Both the position numbers and the translations under genes were made by a program. Positions 17,363 through 24,689 of a DNA stretch of 49,744 nt are shown here, piece after piece. Within the stretch, counting starts at the first letter, position 1; each line of letters starts with the position of its first letter. The DNA is taken from the NCBI GenBank assembly GCA_964345835.1, contig CAYFSL010000007.1, positions 1 through 49,744 of the forward strand, written 5' to 3'. The DNA comes from JAAYEL01 sp964345835 (GTDB lineage Bacteria > Bacillota > Clostridia > Tissierellales > Peptoniphilaceae). The notes below the pieces were generated by a model. The model did not search any database. It was not told the origin of the DNA and saw nothing but the letters and a program-made list of their open reading frames with translations.

Positions 17363-17409
17363 CGACCCCATAAGACGGTTGGCACCCTACATATCCTATA
17401 TGCGGGTCC
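17363..17409 (-). promoter_or_regulatory. Structured intercistronic leader, possible riboswitch aptamer
   Basis: The minus-strand RNA has an outer helix GACCC (17408-17404) with GGGUC (17368-17364). Inside it is a hairpin CAUAU-AGG-AUAUG (17402-17390), then AGGGUGCCAACCGUC. The GGUGCC within it equals the 3' arm of the following terminator apart from one base and can pair with GGCAC of its 5' arm. That gives two mutually exclusive folds. No promoter is evident between the receptor gene stop and this element, so it may control readthrough into the downstream genes. I cannot assign it to a known class. A small guanidine-type class was considered but not confirmed. Confidence 0.5.
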
Positions 17410-17455
17410 TTGATTATTAACTTTATCTCAATCTTATTTGATCTTATCTTCTTTA

Positions 17456-18679
17456 TTATTTGCTCTTAAGAATTGAGTCCATTGATTGAAGTGGTTTTAT
17501 CGCTTCCCAACCAGTTGGAGCAGTAGGGTTTACCTTTGATAGGTTCATGACAGTTGTACCTTGTCTCTTACCATTAGTAAAGTCAATTTCACCACCAAAT
17601 GGGTTTAGGATAGGTTCTTTTTCTAAAGCATCCATGTATGATTCCCAAGTTATATCTGTTCCTTCTGGAATTCTCTTCAATCCTTCTGTAAAGAATAGAC
17701 CAGCTATCCAACCTGTAATCGCATAAGCGTTGTCATGGTATTCTTCTGGCATATATTTCTTGTAGTTTTCAAATTCCTTAACAGCTGTTTCTTGTTCGAA
17801 GTCTACCCAACCATTTCCTAGGATATCAAACTTCTTAGATTCTTCAGCAACCGCTTGAGCTATTACTGGAGCTACGTTAACGTAAGTTGTAATAACTGGA
17901 GCAGTGTTACCTTGGCTAGCTAAAGCTTTGATTATTGTAGGGATTGTTTGTTGGATTGCTGCACCAATGATAAAGTCAGGCTTTTCTGCTAATAGAGAAG
18001 TTACAGCTGCTGATACGTCAGTTGCACCTGGCTCTACTTGTTCAGATACTAGCTCAAGACCAAGTTCCTTAGCCTTAGATTGAGCTCCCTTAAGCATGTC
18101 CTTACCAGCGTCGTCATTTGTAAAGATTACACCAATCTTTTTAGCCTTGTAGTCTCCTGCTCCTCTGGCAACCATTATTTCACCTTCTGTGATGTAGATA
18201 GGTTGAACTGGGAATAGGTTTCTATCATTACCTTCCGCCTTTTCATTATATAGTTCACCGATACCAGTTGCGAAGTAAACCGCTGGTATTCCATATTCCT
18301 TTAAGTCATCGATTGTAGCAGAAACTACTGGAGTTCCGAAGTGTCCTACAATTGCGAATACTTTCTTATCTTCTACCATAGCTTGAAGTTGAGCCTTACC
18401 CTTGTCAGGTGCAAACTCATCATCAGTATGTACAAACTTAATTGTTCTTCCCTTAACTCCGCCATTTTCATTTACGTACTTGAAATAAGCTTCAATACCT
18501 TCGTTAAAAGGTACACCAACTGATGCGTAGGCACCTGATACTGCCGCTGTATTTCCAACTAGGATTTCCTTGTCAGTTACCCCTTGAACCTTCTTTGATT
18601 CACCTGCTCCACCTCCGCAGGCAGTAAGCATTAGCATTAAAGCTAACAATAAGGATAATAATTTACTTGTTTTTTTCAT
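17456..18679 (-). CDS. ABC transporter substrate-binding lipoprotein, branched-chain amino acid type
   Basis: This 407-residue type I periplasmic-binding-fold receptor (Peripla_BP_6, LivJ-like) would be lipid-anchored outside the membrane. The signal peptide MKKTSKLLSLLLALMLMLTA ends in the lipobox LTACGGG. Family blocks are ILVGNTAAVSGAYASVGVPF, the GGVKGRTIKFV stretch and VNPTAP near the end. Such receptors bind branched-chain amino acids but also amides, urea, aromatic acids and other small carboxylates, so the ligand is open. TTAGGAGGAGAC precedes the start. It is the last of the importer genes and is followed by the structured leader rather than a plain terminator. Confidence 0.93.
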   Translation of the reverse strand: MKKTSKLLSLLLALMLMLTACGGGAGESKKVQGVTDKEILVGNTAAVSGAYASVGVPFNEGIEAYFKYVNENGGVKGRTIKFVHTDDEFAPDKGKAQLQAMVEDKKVFAIVGHFGTPVVSATIDDLKEYGIPAVYFATGIGELYNEKAEGNDRNLFPVQPIYITEGEIMVARGAGDYKAKKIGVIFTNDDAGKDMLKGAQSKAKELGLELVSEQVEPGATDVSAAVTSLLAEKPDFIIGAAIQQTIPTIIKALASQGNTAPVITTYVNVAPVIAQAVAEESKKFDILGNGWVDFEQETAVKEFENYKKYMPEEYHDNAYAITGWIAGLFFTEGLKRIPEGTDITWESYMDALEKEPILNPFGGEIDFTNGKRQGTTVMNLSKVNPTAPTGWEAIKPLQSMDSILKSK

Positions 18680-18699
18680 GTCTCCTCCTAAATAATTTT

Positions 18700-19416
18700 T
18701 TACGTCCCTAAATATGCTTCTACTAATGAGCTGTCATTAGCCAGCTCTTCCGCCTTACCTTCCATGCTCACCCTTCCAACTTCCAATACGTAAGCATAGT
18801 CTGCTATCTTCATTGTTTGGGCTGCATTTTGTTCTACTATTAATACGGTTACTCCCTTATCAGCTATTGTCCTTACCGCATTTAGGATATCCTTTACAAT
18901 CAGCGGTGCAAGACCTAGGCTGGGCTCGTCTAATACTAGAAGATTAGGTGATGCCATTAAGGCCCTACCTATAGCTAGCATCTGTTGTTCCCCGCCTGAA
19001 AGGGTCTGAGCAATTTGATTTTGTCTTTCCTTTAATACTGGAAATAGCTCATAAACCAATTTATAGTTTTCTTCGATTACCTTCTTGTCCTTTTGTGTAT
19101 AGGCCCCTATTTTTAGGTTGTCTAGTACACTAAGGTCTTGAAATATCTGCCTTCCTTCTGGTGATTGAACAATTCCCAGCCTTGTAATTTTTTCAGCTGG
19201 AAGCCTTGTTATATCCTTACCCTTGAAAATTATTGATCCTTTTGAAGGTTTGATTACACCAGAAACCGTTCTTAAGGTTGTAGTCTTTCCTGCCCCATTG
19301 GCACCCAGGATGGCAACTATTTCTCCTTCACAGACATTCATGTTGATCCCTTTGATAGCCTTAATAGGGCCATAAGCTACTTCAAGATCCTTTATCTCTA
19401 ATATCTTATTCTTCAT
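18700..19416 (-). CDS. livF: ABC transporter ATP-binding protein, LivF-like
   Basis: This 238-residue ATPase is one of two for the importer. Walker A is LGANGAGKTTTLRT near residue 37, the signature is TLSGGEQQMLAIGRALM near 137, Walker B is LLVLDEPSLGLAP, and the switch histidine position reads VEQN (Gln-Asn), as usual for LivF. I start at the ATG at 19416, which has AGGGGTGA upstream. A GTG two codons earlier would sit too close to it. It overlaps the livG end. The symbol denotes family position, not a proven substrate. Confidence 0.93.
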   Translation of the reverse strand: MKNKILEIKDLEVAYGPIKAIKGINMNVCEGEIVAILGANGAGKTTTLRTVSGVIKPSKGSIIFKGKDITRLPAEKITRLGIVQSPEGRQIFQDLSVLDNLKIGAYTQKDKKVIEENYKLVYELFPVLKERQNQIAQTLSGGEQQMLAIGRALMASPNLLVLDEPSLGLAPLIVKDILNAVRTIADKGVTVLIVEQNAAQTMKIADYAYVLEVGRVSMEGKAEELANDSSLVEAYLGT

Positions 19417-20197
19417 CTTCACTCACCCCTAAATAAGCCTCTTGGACCTTCCTATTAGCCTGGATTTCAGCAGGAGTTCCAATTGCCAATTTCTTTCCAA
19501 AAGATATAGCACAAATCCTGTCGCATATCTTCATTACGAGTCCCATGTCATGCTCTACAAGCATGATTGCACAGTCCATTTCCCTACTGATTAGCTTGAT
19601 GGTATCGGCTAATTCTGCCGTTTCTTTATCATTTAGTCCTGCTGCTGGTTCATCCAGGATTATAAGTTTAGGATGAAGCATCAGGGTTCTAGCAAGCTCA
19701 ACCTTCTTTTGAACACCGTAAGGCTGTCCGCCTGCTGGCATATGCATAAGGTGGTCAAGCCCTAGCTTAGTCAAAACTTCGATAGCCCTTTCCTCAAGCT
19801 CTTTATCTTCCTTCTTTACTCTAGGTGTGTTGAAAAGCACATCCAACAGGTTAGACTTATATCTAATGTGACCACCTATCATAACATTTTGTAAAATGCT
19901 CAACTCTCTAACTAGCTCAACATTCTGGAAGGTCCTAACTATTCCGTGTCTTATGACATCGTGAACAGCAAGATCTTCAAGGTTTACCTTTTCTCCCTTG
20001 TTATTAATAAATTCCAGGTTGCCGGTATCAGCTTTATAGAATTGAGTAATACAGTTAAAAACTGTAGTTTTACCTGCTCCATTTGGACCGATTAGTCCGT
20101 AAACTTCTTTTTCGTTTATATCAAAAGAAAGTGAGTCAACGGCTTTAAGTCCACCAAAGGATATTGATAAGTCCTTTACATCTAGTAACTTCGCCAT
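19406..20197 (-). CDS. livG: ABC transporter ATP-binding protein, LivG-like
   Basis: This is a 263-residue ATPase with Walker A LIGPNGAGKTTVFN near residue 36 and an ABC signature region reading AGGQPYGVQKKVELARTLM. Walker B is LIILDEPAAGLND and the switch is VEHDMGLVM. The signature departs from the usual LSxGxQ (it reads PYGVQK), which is common in LivG-type subunits. The C-terminal IGTPAEIQANRKVQEAYLG is diagnostic. AGGAGACATAAG precedes the ATG and lies in the end of the permease gene, whose stop is one base upstream. Confidence 0.94.
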   Translation of the reverse strand: MAKLLDVKDLSISFGGLKAVDSLSFDINEKEVYGLIGPNGAGKTTVFNCITQFYKADTGNLEFINNKGEKVNLEDLAVHDVIRHGIVRTFQNVELVRELSILQNVMIGGHIRYKSNLLDVLFNTPRVKKEDKELEERAIEVLTKLGLDHLMHMPAGGQPYGVQKKVELARTLMLHPKLIILDEPAAGLNDKETAELADTIKLISREMDCAIMLVEHDMGLVMKICDRICAISFGKKLAIGTPAEIQANRKVQEAYLGVSEDEE

Positions 20198-20198
20198 C

Positions 20199-21206
20199 TT
20201 ATGTCTCCTTTTCTAATTTTTCTTCAGCCTTGTTCTTCTTGAACTTAGCCATAAGCTTATCCTTAATTCCAGCCAATCCACCTGGGAAGTAGATTACGAA
20301 GATAATCATAAGTATCCCCTTGATTACAGGTATTATGGACTCAATCGCTGGTATTGGAAGGTGCTTTAAGAACAACTCACTTAAACCGTAGACTACAAAT
20401 GAGCCAACTAAGGTTCCATATATTGACCTAAACCCACCTATTACAATCATCGCCAAAAAGTCTAATGATAAGTTCAAGCTCCAAACGTTTGGTATTGATA
20501 GCCTTACATAGTGAACATATAGGACACCGGCTACCGCTGCCAAAGCATTAGCTATACCAAAGGCAATTATCCTATGCTTAAATATGTTGATTCCCATTGA
20601 TTGGGCAGCTGCTTGAGAACCTCTCATAGCATTTAAGGCTCTTCCTAGGTGACCCTTGGATAGGTTATATACCAAGATAAACACTATTATCATTACCACA
20701 ACTATTAAGTAGTAGGTCTTCACCCTATCCAATTCTAAAAACCCTAATAATGTAGGATAGGAAGCTTTTGAACCAACTGCTCCACCTGTAAAGGCGTCAA
20801 ATTGAAGGAAGATTAACCTAAATATTTCCGCAACCGCAAGAGTAACTATACCAAGGTAAATACCTTCGAATTTTAAGGAGAACACCCCAACCACTAAACC
20901 TAATAAGGTTGTTATAGTAACTGACAAGATAAAAGATAACTCAAATGGTAGGTTCATCACCCTAGTAAAATAGGCTGATAGGTAGGCTGCAAGCCCCATA
21001 AAACCTGCTGTACCTAGGGATACAAGTCCAGAAAAACCTAGTAGGACATTTAGCCCCAAGGCAGCTATGGTAAAGATTAATGTAAATCCTATTGTAGTAA
21101 CGCTTGATGACTTGATTAATCCCATGTGTGACAGGGTTGGAACCAAGGCAAAAGCAAGGCCTAAAATGATAAATTGAAAATATGCATTCTTAAATATCTT
21201 CTTCAT
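20199..21206 (-). CDS. livM: ABC transporter permease, LivM-like
   Basis: This is a 335-residue inner permease with about nine or ten hydrophobic helices. LivM features are GLNVLLGFSGLVSLGTAGFM near residue 51, SLKFEGIYLGIVTLAVAEI near 110 and the EAA-like coupling loop RALNAMRGSQAAAQSMGIN near 190. The tail KDKLMAKFKKNKAEEKL is basic and cytoplasmic. It pairs with the LivH-like permease whose stop is one base upstream of its start. Confidence 0.92.
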   Translation of the reverse strand: MKKIFKNAYFQFIILGLAFALVPTLSHMGLIKSSSVTTIGFTLIFTIAALGLNVLLGFSGLVSLGTAGFMGLAAYLSAYFTRVMNLPFELSFILSVTITTLLGLVVGVFSLKFEGIYLGIVTLAVAEIFRLIFLQFDAFTGGAVGSKASYPTLLGFLELDRVKTYYLIVVVMIIVFILVYNLSKGHLGRALNAMRGSQAAAQSMGINIFKHRIIAFGIANALAAVAGVLYVHYVRLSIPNVWSLNLSLDFLAMIVIGGFRSIYGTLVGSFVVYGLSELFLKHLPIPAIESIIPVIKGILMIIFVIYFPGGLAGIKDKLMAKFKKNKAEEKLEKET

Positions 21207-21207
21207 A

Positions 21208-22089
21208 CTACACCTTCTTTACTACTTTCTCACCAAATAGTCCAACAGGCCTAAAGAATAGGATTGCTATCATAATCATATAAACTACCGGCTTACCCCA
21301 GACGGTACCATTTGGTAAATACACCTGTAAGATGTTAGTTGCAATTGACAGTATGTAGGCCCCGATAACTGGTCCATGGAAGGTTGAGAAACCTCCAAAA
21401 ACCGAAGCCATAAAGGCATTTATCTGAACATCATTCATAAAGATTGTGTTAACCGCTGAGAATGGGGCGGTCATAACCCCCGCCATGGTTGACAATACTC
21501 CCGCAATCGCCCAAGCAATCATGGTTATTGTCTTAGTTGGAACCCCCATCATCTTAGCTGTCGTTTCATTTGACGCTGTAGTTCTAATAGCCAGTCCAAA
21601 CTTTGTCTTGTTCAGTACAGTAAATAGGATAAACATTATCGCAAATCCAAATAGTATGTTGAATATACTATTATATGTGATGTTAGCTCCTGATAAATTT
21701 ATACTTCCACCAGGAATTATCTTAGGAAGTTGTAAGTCATAAACACCAAACAAAACAGGTGTCATACCTAATACTATGTTCATTATTCCTAGTGTGATTA
21801 TTTGCTTTCCTACTGGATTAACGCCTTTAGCCCTTCTAATGATTACCACATCTATAAGTATCCCTATTAGAATAGCACTCAAAAGTCCTATTGGGATTGC
21901 TGCATATATACTCATTCCCTTACTAACAACTAGGGTTGTGATTAGGTATGTATTGAACATCCCCAATACCCCCTGAGCAAAGTTAGTTGTAAAGGAAGTT
22001 CTATAGACAAGTATGATACTTAGTGATGCAAGTGCATATATAGAACCATATTCAAGGCTTCGTAGGATTACTCCTATGAAACTACTCAT
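21208..22089 (-). CDS. livH: ABC transporter permease, LivH-like
   Basis: This is a 293-residue permease with about eight hydrophobic helices. Family blocks are LEYGSIYALASLSIILVYRT with NFAQGVLGMFNTY near residues 11-47, the coupling loop GLAIRTTASNETTAKMMGVP near 170, and FGGFSTFHGPVIGAYILSI near 235. GGGGGTAGAAA precedes the ATG, four bases after the condensing-enzyme gene. The close spacing places the condensing enzyme, a hydrolase and the importer on one transcript. Confidence 0.92.
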   Translation of the reverse strand: MSSFIGVILRSLEYGSIYALASLSIILVYRTSFTTNFAQGVLGMFNTYLITTLVVSKGMSIYAAIPIGLLSAILIGILIDVVIIRRAKGVNPVGKQIITLGIMNIVLGMTPVLFGVYDLQLPKIIPGGSINLSGANITYNSIFNILFGFAIMFILFTVLNKTKFGLAIRTTASNETTAKMMGVPTKTITMIAWAIAGVLSTMAGVMTAPFSAVNTIFMNDVQINAFMASVFGGFSTFHGPVIGAYILSIATNILQVYLPNGTVWGKPVVYMIMIAILFFRPVGLFGEKVVKKV

Positions 22090-22092
22090 TTT

Positions 22093-23112
22093 CTACCCCC
22101 ACTTAACTATGTTTGCCGCCCAAACATATCCGATGCCGGCCGCTATTGTTGCAATTATATCTCCATCTTTTACTAGACCTTCATCCCTAGCCACCTTCCA
22201 AGTTAGAATTTGGTCAACTTGACCGATATGGCCATAATCTTCTAAGTAAAGGGATTGGTCTTCTCTTAAACCAAGTAGTTTAAGCATACCTAGGTGTCCT
22301 GATCTCTTAATATGTAAAATATTCAAGAAATCTATGTCTTCCTTCTTTAGTCCAGACTTTTCAAGTGACTTATCAATACACTCTATCCAGTTAGGCATAG
22401 AAACTTGATTTAGTCTGTCTTTCATCTTCTTTGCCTCTAATAACCTAAGAGACTTATAGGCTTCATCGATATTGTCCCTTGTTATTGGATTAAGGGTACC
22501 ACCGATCTCAACTCCTGCTGTCCTAGATAGGGAACCATCAGATATTACATGAGAACCTAGAAGTTGGTTCTTTTCATATCCTCTTTGAAGAATTAAGGCA
22601 CCGCCACCTGCTGCTAGGTTATACATCATGGACATATCTGGATCCTTAAAGTCTACGAAGTCACCATTTCTATATCCACCAGCTACTAGAACTGTGTTTA
22701 CATCAGGGTCAGCTAAGATAATATCCTTAGCTATCTTCATTGTAGCTATTGTAGAACAACACCTATTTTGTAGGTCGATTCCCCAAGCATTAGTTGCCCC
22801 TATGTAATCTTGGATATATAGTGCTGATGTTGTTAGCGGATACTCTTTCCACTCTTCACCAAAGCAAAGGATTACATCGATATCTAATGGGTCTATTCCC
22901 GCATCTTCAACTGCCGCCTTCGCTGCCTTAGCTCCCATCTCTTGCGTTCCATCATCTGGGCCTGGAATGTATTTTTTCTTGATTCCCAGCTTTTCAATTA
23001 CTGCCTCTTCAGACCAGGTATTACCGGTTGCTTCTGAAATATCCTTAGCAGTCATATAATTTTCTGGTAGGTAAACACCCAAACCTCTTATTCCTATGAC
23101 ATCCTTACTCAT
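22093..23112 (-). CDS. KAS III-fold condensing/acyltransferase enzyme with Cys-His-His active site
   Basis: This is a 339-residue thiolase-superfamily protein of the FabH (3-oxoacyl-ACP synthase III) type. Aligning by eye, the acylated cysteine is Cys118 in DLQNRCCSTIAT. The first histidine is His267 in NILHIKRSGH. The position that is Asn in FabH (GNTSA) is His295 in DYGHIGQVD. The N-terminal GIRGLGVYLPENYMT and the glycine-rich C-terminus IATIAAGIGYVWAA are family-typical. It is not beside fatty acid synthesis genes; it sits between a hydrolase and a LivH permease. It is unlikely to be housekeeping FabH. A role as acyltransferase, decarboxylating condensing enzyme or keto-acid cleaving enzyme is possible. 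AGGAGGAATTAA precedes the start. Confidence 0.82.
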   Translation of the reverse strand: MSKDVIGIRGLGVYLPENYMTAKDISEATGNTWSEEAVIEKLGIKKKYIPGPDDGTQEMGAKAAKAAVEDAGIDPLDIDVILCFGEEWKEYPLTTSALYIQDYIGATNAWGIDLQNRCCSTIATMKIAKDIILADPDVNTVLVAGGYRNGDFVDFKDPDMSMMYNLAAGGGALILQRGYEKNQLLGSHVISDGSLSRTAGVEIGGTLNPITRDNIDEAYKSLRLLEAKKMKDRLNQVSMPNWIECIDKSLEKSGLKKEDIDFLNILHIKRSGHLGMLKLLGLREDQSLYLEDYGHIGQVDQILTWKVARDEGLVKDGDIIATIAAGIGYVWAANIVKWG

Positions 23113-23125
23113 TTAATTCCTCCTA

Positions 23126-24022
23126 TTAAATTCTTGACACAAACTCTCTACAAAATCTATCCATATCATCGGTAAATAGGCTGTGGCCCATCCCCTCAAA
23201 GAATACTAACTCCGCCTTATCTCCAAAATAGTCCTTAGTTGTTTGAGCAAATTGCTTAGGAACAACCATGTCATCAGCTCCGTGTAACAAGATTACTGGA
23301 GCCTTAACTAAGTCAATTCTTCCACTTCCATCAACAACTCCATTACTATCATGGGTCATGTTAAACACAACCAAGCTATAATCTAAATCAACTAAATTCC
23401 TTTGTTTCAGTATAGCGTCTAAGTAGATTTCATAATCTTCCTGGCTTGGTTGGACCTTGTTGTAAATTGTGAGATTCCAGATGTATTTGAAGAACTCTCT
23501 ATTATTAGTTCTGTGAGCCTCTAGCACAGGAAGCACCTGTACTGGATCGCTTGCAATATCTTCTCTCTTATAGATTCTTTCGGTTAGGATTGGTTGAAGG
23601 TTTTCATCTTTTCTAAACATAGGATATCCTTGGATACCTACTGATGACTGTAAAAAGACTTTCTTAATTCTTTCAGCTATATCAGCAGCAGTTTCCAAAA
23701 CAACTCCGCCTCCTGATGACCATCCTAAAATTGTAACATCTGTCAAATCAAGGGCTTCAATAAATGCTGTTATATCCCAACTGAATTCATGTAAACTATT
23801 TCTTTGCTTGTTATATGTACTATCACCAAATCCTGGCATATCAGGGGCATAGATCTTAAATCTTCCTTCTTTTTCTAGCCTTTCCATCAAAGGTTGAAAG
23901 TGAACTGAAGAACTCATATTTCCATGTACCAAGACTATTATCTGGTTTCCATCGCCAGCTTCCCTGTAGGCAATCTTTTCGCCTGTTGGTAAGTTTATGT
24001 AGTTTACTTTATAATTTTTCAT
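23126..24022 (-). CDS. Alpha/beta hydrolase, paralogue A of three, first gene of the transport operon
   Basis: This 298-residue serine hydrolase begins MKNYKVNYINLPTGEKIAYR. The oxyanion loop is VLVHGNMSSSVHFQ, the nucleophile is Ser102 in LGWSSGGGVVLE, the acid lies in LHGADDMVVP and the histidine in GMGHSLFTDD. No signal peptide is seen, so it acts in the cytoplasm. It is the promoter-proximal gene, with AGGAGGCGCTA before the ATG and a leader of about 95 bases that holds three 16-bp repeats. Its location upstream of the condensing enzyme and importer suggests that it processes the imported compound or a pathway product. Confidence 0.88.
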   Translation of the reverse strand: MKNYKVNYINLPTGEKIAYREAGDGNQIIVLVHGNMSSSVHFQPLMERLEKEGRFKIYAPDMPGFGDSTYNKQRNSLHEFSWDITAFIEALDLTDVTILGWSSGGGVVLETAADIAERIKKVFLQSSVGIQGYPMFRKDENLQPILTERIYKREDIASDPVQVLPVLEAHRTNNREFFKYIWNLTIYNKVQPSQEDYEIYLDAILKQRNLVDLDYSLVVFNMTHDSNGVVDGSGRIDLVKAPVILLHGADDMVVPKQFAQTTKDYFGDKAELVFFEGMGHSLFTDDMDRFCREFVSRI

Positions 24023-24061
24023 TAGCGCCTCCTATCTCTTATTTGACAACATGATCGACAT

Positions 24062-24103
24062 TAAACCTGAGACCTCATTTACCTGAGCGGCTGTTTACGT
24101 GAG
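24062..24103 (-). repeat. Three direct repeats, 16-bp period, in the operon leader
   Basis: Minus-strand copies are CTCACGTAAA (24103-24094), CTCAGGTAAA (24087-24078) and CTCAGGTTTA (24071-24062). They are separated by six-base spacers, so the period is exactly 16 bases twice. They lie about 14-55 bases downstream of the predicted start site. They look like a regulator array (operator or RNA-level). I know of no matching named box. Confidence 0.65.
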
Positions 24104-24123
24104 TCACTATTCATCTTACTTTC

Positions 24124-24170
24124 AGTATAACATTCCTTGCCCCCATGTCAAAGCTTTTTTTTATTATTTT
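24124..24170 (-). promoter_or_regulatory. Strong sigma-A promoter of the hydrolase-condensing enzyme-importer operon
   Basis: Minus strand: TTGACA (24151-24146), 16 bases, TATACT (24129-24124) with a TG one base before it, giving an extended -10. Upstream of the -35 lies GGAAAAATAATAAAAAAAAG, an A-rich tract like an UP element. This is the best promoter in the window. Confidence 0.82.
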
Positions 24171-24634
24171 TCCAAAATCGAAATTTTGAATTAATTTGGT
24201 TGTTGATTACCAAGTTGTCACTTGGGCGCCTAGAGTGACAAAATTATACTAAATCCCTTGATATCAACGTTTTCACGCCTATAAAATTTTCGATTTTAAG
24301 ATATTATTATTTGCTCACCTTACTTTCACTAGTTATTTTTTAAATTTTTTTGACAATTATAAACTTTCGCTTTTGAATTAAAATTTTCTCTCGGTAAAAT
24401 TTGATGTCTTTTTTTTATAATTTTTGTATCCTTTTTTTACTTAATATCTCGTAAATCCATTTATTATTTTTGGTTATTAATTACCATGATTAATATTCTT
24501 TCATTTTAAGTCATAGATTTCTCCATTTTTTCTCTAAGTTTTAGTCTTTTTTCCTAATACAATAGCGAATATTATTCATCAATTTTCCTTTCTAATTTCA
24601 ATCTTTCTTGATATCCATGATATAAAATTCAACT
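24152..24634. other. AT-rich intergenic region without a gene
   Basis: About 480 bases, strongly T-rich on the plus strand, with no credible coding frame on either strand. It separates the transport operon from the murG terminator. It contains the promoter's A-rich tract at its left end, a 27-bp dyad at 24215-24241, and an imperfect 14/15-base inverted pair at 24174-24187 and 24283-24297. A small RNA cannot be excluded, but none is shown by a clear promoter plus terminator. Confidence 0.7.
24215..24241. repeat. 27-bp imperfect dyad, possible operator
   Basis: TTGTCACT and AGTGACAA form perfect 8-bp arms around TGGGCGCCTAG, which itself contains the palindrome GGCGCC. On the minus strand a TATAAT lies directly before it. 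The GC-rich centre stands out in very AT-rich surroundings. It may be a regulator site, about 90 bases upstream of the operon's main promoter. Confidence 0.5.
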
Positions 24635-24664
24635 AAAAAAGCACACAAGCTATGCTTGTGCGCT
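24635..24664 (-). terminator. Intrinsic terminator after murG
   Basis: Minus strand: GCGCACAAGC, ATA, GCTTGTGTGC (one G-U pair), followed by six T. It lies 25 bases beyond the murG stop and ends the serS-murG gene string. Confidence 0.87.
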
Positions 24665-24689
24665 TCCTATCTAACTCAATTAAGATGTA

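Noticed and set aside
17363..17409. ykkC-type (guanidine-I, ppGpp, PRPP) or ZTP riboswitch
   Set aside because: UAGGGU and GUCGAGAG recall parts of ykkC, but the element is too short and lacks the second conserved helix and the exact GGUCCGAG stretch. ZTP motifs also do not fit.
17456..22089. Calling the importer a leucine/isoleucine/valine transporter
   Set aside because: The family match is secure, but receptors of this fold bind many ligands, and the enzyme context suggests something else. I left the substrate open.
24152..24634. Prophage, insertion sequence or CRISPR in the gene-free stretch
   Set aside because: No transposase remnants, no regular repeat-spacer array and no attachment-like direct repeats. 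Only AT-rich sequence and short inverted repeats are seen.
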